Assembly: GCA_046050465.1 (NCBI GenBank)
Contig: JBJOPS010000011.1
Coordinates: 1 to 64,000, forward strand
Direction of reading: 5' to 3'
Length of the DNA: 64,000 bases
DNA from: Egaibacter sp046050465
GTDB lineage: Bacteria > Pseudomonadota > Gammaproteobacteria > Burkholderiales > Burkholderiaceae_C
Under the pieces are notes generated by a model that saw nothing but the letters and a program-made list of their open reading frames with translations, searched no databases and was not told the DNA's origin. Within the stretch, counting starts at the first letter, position 1, and every line of letters begins with the position of its first letter. Of the stretch, positions 15,997 to 24,038 are shown piece after piece. The position numbers were made by a program, and so were the translations under genes.

Positions 15997-16926
15997 ATGG
16001 ATATTTTTCTCCAGCAGATTATCAATGGTCTGGTGCTGGGCAGCGTCTATGCTCTGGTGGCTCTGGGCTACACCATGGTGTACGGCATCATTCAGCTGAT
16101 CAACTTTGCCCACGGAGAGGTCTTGATGGTGGGTGCGCTCACCGCATGGACGGTTGCCGGTTATGTGCAGCCGATGTTTCCGGGCATGCCGGGCTGGGTG
16201 GTGTTGATACTGGCAGCGCTGGTGGCCTGCGCGGTGTCTGCCGTTTTGAACTTCAGTATTGAGAAAATTGCCTATCGACCGCTACGCAATTCACCGCGAC
16301 TGGCACCTCTGATCACCGCCATCGGCATGTCTCTGTTGCTGCAGACACTGGCCATGATTGTCTGGAAGCCCAATCCCAAGCCATTCCCGAATCTGTTGCC
16401 TTCTACGCCCTATGAGATTTTTGGCGCGGTGATTTCCCCGACTGACTTGTTGATTTTGTCGCTCACTGCCATCCTGCTGGTGGCACTGGTCTGGCTGGTG
16501 AACTACACGTCGCTGGGCCGCGCCATGCGTGCGACGGCAGAAAATCCCCGCGTTGCAGGCCTGATGGGTGTAAAGCCTGATGTGGTGATTTCAGCCACGT
16601 TTGTCATTGGTGCTGTGCTGGCGGCTATCGCCGGCATCATGCTGGCAATGAAGTACGGTACCGTGCAACATGCGATGGGCTTTTTGCCCGGCCTGAAAGC
16701 GTTTACCGCTGCGGTGTTTGGCGGTATTGGCAACCTGGCCGGTGCGGTGGTGGGTGGTGTGTTGCTGGGCCTCATTGAAGCCCTGGGTTCCGGCTACATC
16801 GGCGTGCTTACCGGTGGTGTGCTGGGCAGTCACTACTCGGAAATATTCGCTTTCATTGTGTTGATCGTCATTCTGACCCTGCGACCTTCGGGCTTGCTGG
16901 GGGAACGTGTGGCCGACCGCGCTTGA
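15997..16926 (+). CDS. livH: Branched-chain amino acid ABC transporter permease LivH
   Basis: A 309-residue inner-membrane permease with the LivH signature IINGLVLGSVYALVALGYTM and the following GIIQLINFAHGEVLMVG. About eight hydrophobic segments are visible, and LGRAMRATAENPRVAGLMG is the cytoplasmic loop that contacts the ATPase subunits. The start is ATG 15997 with an AACGGAG ribosome-binding site 9 bp upstream, not the earlier in-frame codon. It is the first gene of livH-livM-livG-livF. No periplasmic binding protein gene (livK) is present beside it. Confidence 0.92.
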   Translation: MDIFLQQIINGLVLGSVYALVALGYTMVYGIIQLINFAHGEVLMVGALTAWTVAGYVQPMFPGMPGWVVLILAALVACAVSAVLNFSIEKIAYRPLRNSPRLAPLITAIGMSLLLQTLAMIVWKPNPKPFPNLLPSTPYEIFGAVISPTDLLILSLTAILLVALVWLVNYTSLGRAMRATAENPRVAGLMGVKPDVVISATFVIGAVLAAIAGIMLAMKYGTVQHAMGFLPGLKAFTAAVFGGIGNLAGAVVGGVLLGLIEALGSGYIGVLTGGVLGSHYSEIFAFIVLIVILTLRPSGLLGERVADRA

Positions 16927-16936
16927 GGAGCACAAC

Positions 16937-18019
16937 ATGAAAAACAACAAGACTGCCATTTTGTTTGTCGCAGCGGCCATCGGGCTGGTGATCATGCCGC
17001 TGGTCCTGCAGACCTTCGGCAACTCATGGGTCCGCATTCTCGACACGGCCCTGCTGTATGTGCTGCTGGCCGTCGGCCTGAATATCGTGGTGGGTTATGC
17101 CGGTCTGCTGGATCTTGGTTATGTCGCATTTTTTGCGGTGGGTGCCTATCTGTTTGGTTTGCTTAACTCGCCACATTTGACCGACACGTTCCCGGCCATT
17201 GCGGCCATGTTTCCGCAGGGGTTGCATTCACCGCTGTGGGTCACCATTCCGCTCGCTGCCGGAGTGGCGGGCCTGTTTGGCATTCTGCTGGGCGCGCCCA
17301 CGCTGAAGCTGCGCGGCGATTACCTGGCTATCGTTACGTTGGGCTTTGGTGAAATCATTCGGGTGTTCATGAACAATTTGGACCATCCGGTCAACATCAC
17401 CAACGGTCCCAAGGGTATTGCCCAGATTGACTCACTCAGCTTTTTTGGAATCAATTTTGGCAAACCCTTTAGTGTGGGCGGAATGACGCTGGCACCAGTC
17501 ACGCTGTATTACTACCTCTTTCTGGCGCTGGTGGTGTTTACCATCATCGTCAGCCACCGTCTGGCGCTATCCCGTATTGGTCGCGCCTGGATGGCCATTC
17601 GTGAAGACGAGATTGCTGCCAAGGCCATGGGCATCAACACCCGCAACATGAAGTTGCTGGCCTTTGGTATGGGAGCCACGTTTGGCGGCGTTAGCGGCTC
17701 GATGTTTGCGGCTTTTCAGGGCTTTATTTCTCCCGAGTCGTTCACGTTGATGGAATCCGTGATGATTGTGGCGATGGTGGTACTCGGTGGCCTGGGTCAC
17801 CTGCCGGGCGTGGTGCTGGGCGCTGTGCTGCTGGCGGCTTTGCCGGAAGTGCTGCGGCATCTGGCGGGCCCGCTGCAGGGGTTGACGGGCGGGCGGCTGG
17901 ACGCCTCCATCCTGCGCCAGTTGCTGATTGCGTTGGCCATGATCATCATCATGCTGATGCGTCCGCGAGGACTGTGGCCGTCGCCAGACCACGGCAAGTC
18001 ACTGCAAACCGGCGCGTAA
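16937..18019 (+). CDS. livM: Branched-chain amino acid ABC transporter permease LivM
   Basis: A 360-residue permease, partner of LivH. Diagnostic parts are LNIVVGYAGLLDLGYVAFFAVGAYLFGLL, LKLRGDYLAIVTLGFGEIIR and the cytoplasmic loop IGRAWMAIREDEIAAKAMGINTRNMKLLAFG. Nine to ten membrane segments are predicted. ATG 16937 (MKNNKTAILF) follows livH by 10 bp after a GAGGAG ribosome-binding site; 10 upstream codons in frame overlap livH and are rejected. It precedes livG by 10 bp. Confidence 0.92.
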   Translation: MKNNKTAILFVAAAIGLVIMPLVLQTFGNSWVRILDTALLYVLLAVGLNIVVGYAGLLDLGYVAFFAVGAYLFGLLNSPHLTDTFPAIAAMFPQGLHSPLWVTIPLAAGVAGLFGILLGAPTLKLRGDYLAIVTLGFGEIIRVFMNNLDHPVNITNGPKGIAQIDSLSFFGINFGKPFSVGGMTLAPVTLYYYLFLALVVFTIIVSHRLALSRIGRAWMAIREDEIAAKAMGINTRNMKLLAFGMGATFGGVSGSMFAAFQGFISPESFTLMESVMIVAMVVLGGLGHLPGVVLGAVLLAALPEVLRHLAGPLQGLTGGRLDASILRQLLIALAMIIIMLMRPRGLWPSPDHGKSLQTGA

Positions 18020-18029
18020 GGAGAGCAGC

Positions 18030-18800
18030 ATGGCAGACATCATTCTTAAAGTAGCCGGCATTTCCAAACGTTTCGGCGGCCTGCAGGCGCTCAGCGATGT
18101 GGGCATCACCATCGAGCGGGGCCAGGTGTATGGCCTGATCGGCCCCAACGGCGCTGGCAAGACAACGTTTTTCAACGTCATCACCGGGCTGTACACGCCC
18201 GACAGCGGCACGTTTGAGCTGGCCGGTAAACCCTACAAACCGACCGCCGTGCACGAAGTGGCCCAGGCCGGTATTGCACGCACCTTCCAGAACATCCGCT
18301 TATTTGCCGAAATGACAGCGCTGGAAAATGTGATGGTGGGGCGACACATTCGCACCAGCTCCGGCCTGCTGGGCGCCATGTTCCGCACACCGGGCTTCAA
18401 GGCGGAAGAAGCGGCCATTGCCAAACGTGCCCAGGAGTTGCTGGACTACGTGGGCATCGGCAAGTTTGCTGACTACAAGGCCCGTACGCTCAGTTACGGT
18501 GACCAGCGCCGCCTGGAGATTGCACGGGCACTGGCAACCGACCCCCAGCTGATTGCGCTGGACGAGCCTGCTGCCGGCATGAACGCCACCGAGAAAGTGC
18601 AGTTGCGCGTACTGATTGACCAGATCCGCAAAGACCAGCGCACGATCTTGCTCATCGAGCACGACGTGAAGCTGGTGATGGGTTTGTGTGATCGTGTGAC
18701 GGTGCTGGATTACGGCAAACAGATTGCCGAGGGCCTGCCCGCAGATGTGCAGAAGAACGAAAAAGTGATTGAGGCCTACCTGGGCACGGGAGGACACTGA
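18030..18800 (+). CDS. livG: Branched-chain amino acid ABC transporter ATPase LivG
   Basis: A 256-residue ATP-binding subunit. Walker A is GPNGAGKTT near residue 38. The Q-loop region has ARTFQNIRLF and the signature motif is LSYGDQRRLEIARAL. Walker B is LIALDEPAAGMN, and the H-loop is in LLIEHDVKLVMGLCDR. The C-terminal PADVQKNEKVIEAYLG is typical of LivG. It powers uptake through LivHM together with LivF, which starts 1 bp after the livG stop. Confidence 0.93.
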   Translation: MADIILKVAGISKRFGGLQALSDVGITIERGQVYGLIGPNGAGKTTFFNVITGLYTPDSGTFELAGKPYKPTAVHEVAQAGIARTFQNIRLFAEMTALENVMVGRHIRTSSGLLGAMFRTPGFKAEEAAIAKRAQELLDYVGIGKFADYKARTLSYGDQRRLEIARALATDPQLIALDEPAAGMNATEKVQLRVLIDQIRKDQRTILLIEHDVKLVMGLCDRVTVLDYGKQIAEGLPADVQKNEKVIEAYLGTGGH

Positions 18801-18801
18801 C

Positions 18802-19518
18802 ATGGCAACAACATTACTCAAAGTCAGCGGCCTCAAGGTCGCCTACGGTGGCATTCAGGCCGTGAAGGGTGTGGACTTCGAAGTGCGCGAGGGCGAGCTG
18901 GTCACGCTGATCGGCTCCAACGGCGCGGGCAAGACCACCACCATGAAAGCCATTACCGGCTCACTGGCTATCGGCGCCGGGGACATCGAATACCTGGGCA
19001 AGAGCATCAAGGGTCAGGGGCCGTGGGACCTGGTCAAACAGGGCCTGGCCATGGTGCCGGAAGGCCGCGGCGTTTTTGCCCGAATGACGATTACCGAGAA
19101 CCTGCAGATGGGTGCCTATATCCGCAGGGACAAGCCTGAAATCGCAGCCGATATTGACAAGGTCTTTGGCATCTTCCCGCGCCTGAAAGAGCGTCGTGAC
19201 CAGCTGGCCGGCACCATGTCAGGTGGCGAGCAGCAGATGCTGGCGATGGGCCGTGCGCTGATGAGCCGCCCCAAGGTGCTGCTGCTGGATGAGCCGTCCA
19301 TGGGCCTCTCGCCCATCATGGTGGACAAGATCTTTGAGGTGGTGCGCGACGTGTATGCGCAGGGCGTGACTGTGCTGCTGGTGGAGCAAAACGCCAGCCG
19401 GGCGCTGGGCATTGCCAACCGCGGCTATGTGATGGAATCCGGCCTGGTGACCATGAGTGGTGATGCCAAAGAGATGCTGAAGGACCCCAAGGTCCGCGCC
19501 GCTTATCTGGGCGAGTGA
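18802..19518 (+). CDS. livF: Branched-chain amino acid ABC transporter ATPase LivF
   Basis: A 238-residue second ATPase subunit with Walker A GSNGAGKTT near residue 36, signature TMSGGEQQMLAMGRALM, Walker B LLLDEPSMGLSP and H-loop LLVEQNASRALG. ATG 18802 (MATTLLKVSG) is preferred to an upstream in-frame codon inside livG because of a GGGAGGA ribosome-binding site just ahead. Its last 16 bp overlap, tail to tail, the 3' end of the Bcr/CflA gene on the other strand. Confidence 0.93.
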   Translation: MATTLLKVSGLKVAYGGIQAVKGVDFEVREGELVTLIGSNGAGKTTTMKAITGSLAIGAGDIEYLGKSIKGQGPWDLVKQGLAMVPEGRGVFARMTITENLQMGAYIRRDKPEIAADIDKVFGIFPRLKERRDQLAGTMSGGEQQMLAMGRALMSRPKVLLLDEPSMGLSPIMVDKIFEVVRDVYAQGVTVLLVEQNASRALGIANRGYVMESGLVTMSGDAKEMLKDPKVRAAYLGE

Positions 19519-20699
19519 GCTTGTCCCGTTGTGGATCGGGTTGCAAAGACCCACAACGCCACACCCGTTGCCGCTCCGGCCGCGTGCCCCAGCGACAGCT
19601 TGAGTGCGCTGTCAAACAGCAGTGGCGAAACGAGGCCTGCCACGACGGAGAACAGCAGCATCTGGATGAACCCCTGCATCGACGCGGCCAGACCGCTCAT
19701 CTGCGGAAACAAATCCAGTGTGCGAACCATCATGCCGGGCGAGGTCAGTGCCAGACCAAAGGTGTAGACCATGATCGGCATCACGGCAAAAGGCACACGG
19801 GCCACATACAGCGAGTTGTAGGCGACGCCCAGCGCAACACCGCTCAAAGCAATCACAAAACCTGCCAGCATCATGCGGTCGGGCGGGATGCGGGTGGCAA
19901 ACCGGCTCGCCACACCGGAGCCCAGAATCAAGCCCCCCACCATCGGCGTGAACAGCCAGGCGAAGGCGGTTTCAGGCTGGTGCAGGATACCCATCACGAA
20001 CGCGGAAGCCGATCCGATATACAGCGCGATGCCCGAGAACATGAGCGCGATGCTCAGGGACATGAGCACGAACCGCGAATGCTTCACGCACAGCAGGTAG
20101 TTGGCGGCAATCGGCCGCAGCGCAAAGGGTGTGCGCCGTTCCCGGGGCAGGGTCTCCGGCAGCAGGCGGTAGCAGGCGATGAACACCAGCACGGCGATGC
20201 CGCCCAGAAACACGAAGACCGAGCGCCAGCCCAGCGTGGTTTCGAGCCAGCCGCCAATCACCGGCGCAATCACGGGTGCCAGGCCAAACACCATGGTCAT
20301 GATGGCGGTGGCGCGGTGCGCGTCATGTCCCTTGAAATGGTCCTGCACCACAGCGCGGCCCACCACACTGCCCGCGCCAGCCGACAGGCCCTGCAGCGCC
20401 CGCAGAAAAATCAACATCCCGGCGCTGGTTGCCAGCGCGCAGGCAAACGATGTGATGGCGAACAGGGCCAGCGACACCAGCAGCACGGGGCGTCGCCCGA
20501 ACGAATCGGACAGCGTGCCGTAGAACAGCATCATGGCCGCCATGCACAGCACAAATACGCTCAGTGTTTGCTGCACCACCACCGGCGAGACGGCGAACGT
20601 GCTGGCAATGGCCGGAAATGAGGGCAGGTAGGTGTCGATGCCCAGCGCACCGATCATGGACAGGATGGCGAGGATGACGATTAATAAGGAGTCTTGCAT
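19503..20699 (-). CDS. Bcr/CflA family drug-resistance efflux transporter (MFS)
   Basis: A 398-residue major facilitator with 12 predicted membrane helices. It begins MQDSLLIVILAILSMIGALG and continues IDTYLPSFPAIA, the family hallmark of Bcr/CflA proton-driven drug exporters. The motif A loop reads YGTLSDSFGRRPVLL near residue 70 and motif C-like GLAPVIAPVIGGWL near 150. ATG 20699 is chosen over an upstream ORF extension that lacks membrane character. The substrate is unknown; relatives export bicyclomycin, chloramphenicol or sulfonamides. The gene stands alone and overlaps livF by 16 bp at the 3' ends. Confidence 0.88.
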   Translation of the reverse strand: MQDSLLIVILAILSMIGALGIDTYLPSFPAIASTFAVSPVVVQQTLSVFVLCMAAMMLFYGTLSDSFGRRPVLLVSLALFAITSFACALATSAGMLIFLRALQGLSAGAGSVVGRAVVQDHFKGHDAHRATAIMTMVFGLAPVIAPVIGGWLETTLGWRSVFVFLGGIAVLVFIACYRLLPETLPRERRTPFALRPIAANYLLCVKHSRFVLMSLSIALMFSGIALYIGSASAFVMGILHQPETAFAWLFTPMVGGLILGSGVASRFATRIPPDRMMLAGFVIALSGVALGVAYNSLYVARVPFAVMPIMVYTFGLALTSPGMMVRTLDLFPQMSGLAASMQGFIQMLLFSVVAGLVSPLLFDSALKLSLGHAAGAATGVALWVFATRSTTGQAHSPR

Positions 20700-20896
20700 C
20701 AAATGGTGGCTGGTCCGGCAGATCCATTGTTTCGATGGTGCAGGGGGAGCCGGACTTCCCGGCAACAATTATTGGTATGTTTCATCCTGCCATTGTGCCC
20801 AAGCCGGATGGCCCCCGAGCGAGGCGGGTTACAGCAGGTTACAGAACTTTGCACAGCGTATGTCGTTCATGCCCTCGCGTTGCAGCGTTGACTCAC

Positions 20897-20914
20897 CATG
20901 GAAATGTTTCCATG
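20897..20914. promoter_or_regulatory. 18-bp palindrome upstream of the small secreted protein gene
   Basis: CATGGAAA-TG-TTTCCATG is a perfect 8-bp inverted repeat with a 2-bp centre, 23 bp before the start codon at 20938. Size and symmetry suit a dimeric repressor; it resembles LacI/GalR-type operators only loosely. It would block a promoter or the ribosome-binding region. Confidence 0.4.
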
Positions 20915-20937
20915 TCGCTTATGAACAGGACCCCATC

Positions 20938-21300
20938 ATGAAAATTCAGACACTGATCGCCACTGCCCTGACCCTGAGCGGTGTCGCTTTTGCCCAGACC
21001 CCCACCGTACCTGTGACGCCACGCGTGGACAAGATGCAGGCCAATCAGGACAAGCGGATTGACCATGGAGCGGCTACGGGCACCCTCACCCCGGCCGAAG
21101 CCGCCCGGATGGAAGCCACGCAAGCCAAAAATGATGCGGCTGAAGCACGCATGAAAGCCGACGGCACGGTAACCAAGAAAGAGCGTGCACGGCTACTGCA
21201 CCGCGAGACCGTGTCCAGCAAGAAGATTTACCGTCAGAAGCACGACCGCCAGCATGACCTGAATCATGACGGCGTGAAGGACGGCAAAAAGCCGGCCTGA
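20938..21300 (+). CDS. Small secreted protein with EF-hand-like C-terminus (120 aa)
   Basis: Family not named. The N-terminus MKIQTLIATALTLSGVAFAQ is a signal peptide with an AxA-type site at AFA/Q. The mature protein is helical, charged and rich in Ala/Glu/Lys (TPAEAARMEATQAKND, AEARMKADGTVTKKERARL). It ends with DLNHDGVKDGKK, which has the acidic spacing of a calcium-binding EF-hand loop (D-x-N-x-D-G). ADGTVTKKERARL could be a second loop. A periplasmic Ca-binding or stress role is only a guess. It is a lone gene behind an 18-bp palindrome. Confidence 0.65.
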   Translation: MKIQTLIATALTLSGVAFAQTPTVPVTPRVDKMQANQDKRIDHGAATGTLTPAEAARMEATQAKNDAAEARMKADGTVTKKERARLLHRETVSSKKIYRQKHDRQHDLNHDGVKDGKKPA

Positions 21301-21319
21301 ACCAAACCAGAGGCGACGA

Positions 21320-22408
21320 TCAGGCCGCCCTGGCCTTGTCCGCCTCGGTCGTGAACGAGTCCGCGTAGAACTCTTCCTCTGGCAGCCCCGCCAGATGGCT
21401 GTAGTCGGCGCGGGCGGAGTCCACCACGATGGGCGCACCGCAGGCATACACCTGATAGCCCGACAGATCGGGAAAGTCTTCCAGCACGGCCTGATGGACA
21501 AAGCCGGTGCGGCCCTTCCAGGCGTCTTCTGGCGTGGCGTTGGAGATGACCGGCACATAGCTCAGGTTGGGCATCTCGGCCAGTTTGGTTTTAACCCAGC
21601 CGTCCAGATACAAATCCTCCGGCCGACGGCCGCCCCAGAACAGCGTGGCGGGGCGGGTGATGCCCTTGAACTGCATCTGTTCAATGACCGCCTTGATGGG
21701 CGCAAAGCCGGTGCCGGATGCCAGCAAAATCATGGGCTTGTCGGAGTCTTCGCGCAGGAAGAAGCTGCCGTAGGGGCCTTCAATGCGCTGAATTTCTTTT
21801 TCCTTCATCACGCCAAACACGTGGTCGGTGAACTTGCCACCGGGCATGTGGCGGATGTGCAGCTCCAGCATGGGGCCGACGGCCGGCGTAGCGGGCGCTC
21901 CATCTGCCGACTCGACCGCTGGTTTGGCCACCGCCAGATGGGGCGCATTGGCCATGGAATAGCTTCGGCGCGAGCCGTCACGCAGTAAAAATTCAATGTA
22001 CTGACCTGCGTGGTAGGTGAACGTGTCATTGGCAGGCAATTGCAGCTTGATCACCACCACGTCATGCGACTTCTTCTCCAGCGAAATCACGCGCGACGGC
22101 ATCTTCTTGATCGCGAAAGCCCCGGCTTCGGTCACCTGGCGCGATTCGAGCACTACGTCGCTGTGTGCCACACCGCAACAGGTGAGCACATACCCGTTGG
22201 CTTCCTCCTCCACACTCAGCGCCTTGAGCTGGTGCGGGCCGTGCACCACGGTGCCTTCGAGTTTTTTGCACTTGCAGGAGCCGCAGGCGCCGTCCTTGCA
22301 GCCATAGGGCAGACCAATGCCCTGGCGGATGCCCGCGGCCAGCATGGCTTCGCCCGGCTCGGCCGTGTAGGTGCGCCCGCTGGGCTGGATGGAAATCTGG
22401 AATGTCAT
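21320..22408 (-). CDS. 2Fe-2S ferredoxin/FAD/NAD(P) reductase (CDP-glucoseen reductase-like)
   Basis: A 362-residue electron-transfer flavoprotein. The N-terminal plant-type [2Fe-2S] domain has YGCKDGACGSCKCKKLEG, with the last cysteine in LTCCG. The FAD domain carries RSYSMANAP (RxYS), and the NAD domain has LLASGTGFAPIKAVIEQ and VYACGAPIVV. The order ferredoxin-FAD-NAD is that of AscD-type CDP-6-deoxy-delta-3,4-glucoseen reductases and of oxygenase reductases. No sugar or oxygenase partner lies nearby, so the electron acceptor is unknown. The SDR gene is divergent, with about 80 bp between them. Confidence 0.82.
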   Translation of the reverse strand: MTFQISIQPSGRTYTAEPGEAMLAAGIRQGIGLPYGCKDGACGSCKCKKLEGTVVHGPHQLKALSVEEEANGYVLTCCGVAHSDVVLESRQVTEAGAFAIKKMPSRVISLEKKSHDVVVIKLQLPANDTFTYHAGQYIEFLLRDGSRRSYSMANAPHLAVAKPAVESADGAPATPAVGPMLELHIRHMPGGKFTDHVFGVMKEKEIQRIEGPYGSFFLREDSDKPMILLASGTGFAPIKAVIEQMQFKGITRPATLFWGGRRPEDLYLDGWVKTKLAEMPNLSYVPVISNATPEDAWKGRTGFVHQAVLEDFPDLSGYQVYACGAPIVVDSARADYSHLAGLPEEEFYADSFTTEADKARAA

Positions 22409-22489
22409 CTCGTCGCTGTCCTTGTTGGTTCGCTTCTCTTTTTGCTTTTCGGTATCCTCGGGGCAACCGGTTTTACCCAGCCCCTGATT

Positions 22490-23431
22490 TTGCCCTCAAA
22501 CCAAAGCCCCCTTGGCGCGCTGCCCGCCCGCTTTCGCCGCGAACGGGTGTTGATCATCGGCTGTGGCGACGTGGGCCTGCGCGTGGCCCGCGCCTTGAAG
22601 GGCCGGGTGCAGCTGATGGCGCTCACGTCTTCTTCGAGCCGCGTGGATGAATTGCGCGCCAGGGGCGTCATCCCGCTTACCGGTAATCTGGACGCGCCAC
22701 CGTCGTTGCGCCGCCTGGCCGGGCTGGCCACCCGTGTGGTCCATTTGGCGCCACCACCCGGTGAGGGCGAGGGCGATCCAAGAACCCGTGCGCTGGTGGC
22801 AGCCTTGCGGTTGCGCAGCGCACCTGCCTCGCTGGTGTATGGTTCCACCAGTGGCGTGTACGGCGACTGTCGGGGTGAACTTGCTATCGAAACCAGAGCT
22901 ACCCACGCAATAACGGCGAGGGCTGAGCGTCGAATTCATGCTGAATCTGTAGTGCGCTGGCATGGCCGGGTGATGGGTGTGAAAAGCGCCATCTTGCGCA
23001 TCCCGGGCATCTACGCACCTGACCGCGAAGGCGGCACGCCGCATGCCCGGCTGCTCAAACGCACACCGGTGTTGCAGGCAGTGGACGACGTGTACACCAA
23101 CCACATCCATGCTGACGATCTGGCGCAGGCTTGCGTGGCGGCGCTGTGGCGGGGCCTGCCGCAACGCATCTACAACGTCAACGACGACACGCAGCTCAAG
23201 ATGGCTGACTACTTTGACCTGGCGGCCGATTTGTACGGCCTGGCGCGGCCGCCACGTGTGGCGCGCAGCGAGGCGAAAGCCCTGTTGTCACCCATGCTGC
23301 TGAGTTTCATGAGCGAATCCCGCCGTATGGACAACACCCGCATGAAACGCGAACTCAAACTGGTTTTGCGCTACCCGACCGTGGCGACGGGACTTTATGA
23401 GTACCTACCTTCGATGAAACGGGGTCAATGA
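22490..23431 (+). CDS. NAD(P)-dependent epimerase/SDR-family oxidoreductase
   Basis: A roughly 313-residue extended-SDR protein. The Rossmann motif is VLIIGCGDVGLRVARAL, and further conserved parts are ASLVYGSTSGVYGD, KSAILRIPGIYAPDR and YTNHIHADDLAQA. The reading frame is open far upstream into the divergent reductase gene, so the start is uncertain; TTG 22490 and a GTG just before VLIIGC are candidates. The catalytic Tyr-x3-Lys is not obvious, as in other short YeeZ-like relatives. A reverse copy of the dispersed repeat (22883-22928) encodes the stretch LAIETRATHAITARA. The gene stops 1 bp from soxG (convergent). Confidence 0.75.
   Translation: MPSNQSPLGALPARFRRERVLIIGCGDVGLRVARALKGRVQLMALTSSSSRVDELRARGVIPLTGNLDAPPSLRRLAGLATRVVHLAPPPGEGEGDPRTRALVAALRLRSAPASLVYGSTSGVYGDCRGELAIETRATHAITARAERRIHAESVVRWHGRVMGVKSAILRIPGIYAPDREGGTPHARLLKRTPVLQAVDDVYTNHIHADDLAQACVAALWRGLPQRIYNVNDDTQLKMADYFDLAADLYGLARPPRVARSEAKALLSPMLLSFMSESRRMDNTRMKRELKLVLRYPTVATGLYEYLPSMKRGQ
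22883..22928 (-). repeat. Dispersed repeat copy inside the SDR gene (antisense)
   Basis: On the minus strand this reads GCTCAGCCCTCGCCGTTATT, then GCGTGGGTAGCTCTGGTTTCG and ATAGC. It aligns base for base over most of its length with the intergenic copies at 33969 and 39927 (same GCCCTC, TGCGTG-GTAGCT and ATAG positions). It is translated within the SDR gene at a position that is variable in such proteins. Confidence 0.6.
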
Positions 23432-23432
23432 A

Positions 23433-24038
23433 TTACCCGGTGCTTTTGAGGGTCACTCCGTATTCCCGCGCAGCATCCAGCACGGCGGCCAGCTGATCAA
23501 AAGCGTAGGTACTGAAAACATACACGTCGAACGACTGTGCACCCAGACGGTGCAGCAAGCTGGGAACGTGGTGGTGGCCGGTCAGTCTGATTTGACCGTG
23601 GGCAAAGGCGTGGTCACGCAAATCAATGGGAAACAGCTTGGAGAGCGTGTCCACACACTTCGGCCCTTCCAGATGAATGCGGCAGCGTGCATGGCTGAGA
23701 TTGGTGACGGACCCCACGTCTGCTGGGATGGACTGGCGCAGCAGGGCGGTCATGTCCGCGGCCTCATTCGAGATGATCAGGAATTCTTCCGGGCCGGTTT
23801 GCATCACCAGTCGATCTTTAGAACGTACGGTGTCGCCGGTCTGCGCCGGTAGGGCCTGGCCCAAAGCGGTGCCCAGGACTTCGCAGAGGGCTGATAAGCC
23901 CGTATGCCAGGTGCTAACCTGCGTCACGCTGGCCAGTATGCTGGCAGTGACAGTCACGCCGATATCACCGGCCCGGGTGGGTCGGTCGCCGGTAGTGTGG
24001 CCCTCAAACGGGCTGCGGTAGAGGGAAGACTTAACCAC
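23433..24038 (-). CDS. soxG: Sarcosine oxidase subunit gamma
   Basis: A 201-residue small subunit of heterotetrameric sarcosine oxidase, the enzyme that oxidises sarcosine to glycine and passes the methyl group to tetrahydrofolate. The protein looks like a reduced GcvT-type fold, with ILASVTQVSTWHTGLSALCEVLG and LSHARCRIHLEGPKCVDTLSKL. I choose the GTG at 24038, which overlaps the soxA stop and has an excellent AGGGGAG ribosome-binding site 7 bp ahead; an ATG at 24059 is the alternative. It is the last gene of the minus-strand cluster. Confidence 0.82.
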   Translation of the reverse strand: MVKSSLYRSPFEGHTTGDRPTRAGDIGVTVTASILASVTQVSTWHTGLSALCEVLGTALGQALPAQTGDTVRSKDRLVMQTGPEEFLIISNEAADMTALLRQSIPADVGSVTNLSHARCRIHLEGPKCVDTLSKLFPIDLRDHAFAHGQIRLTGHHHVPSLLHRLGAQSFDVYVFSTYAFDQLAAVLDAAREYGVTLKSTG

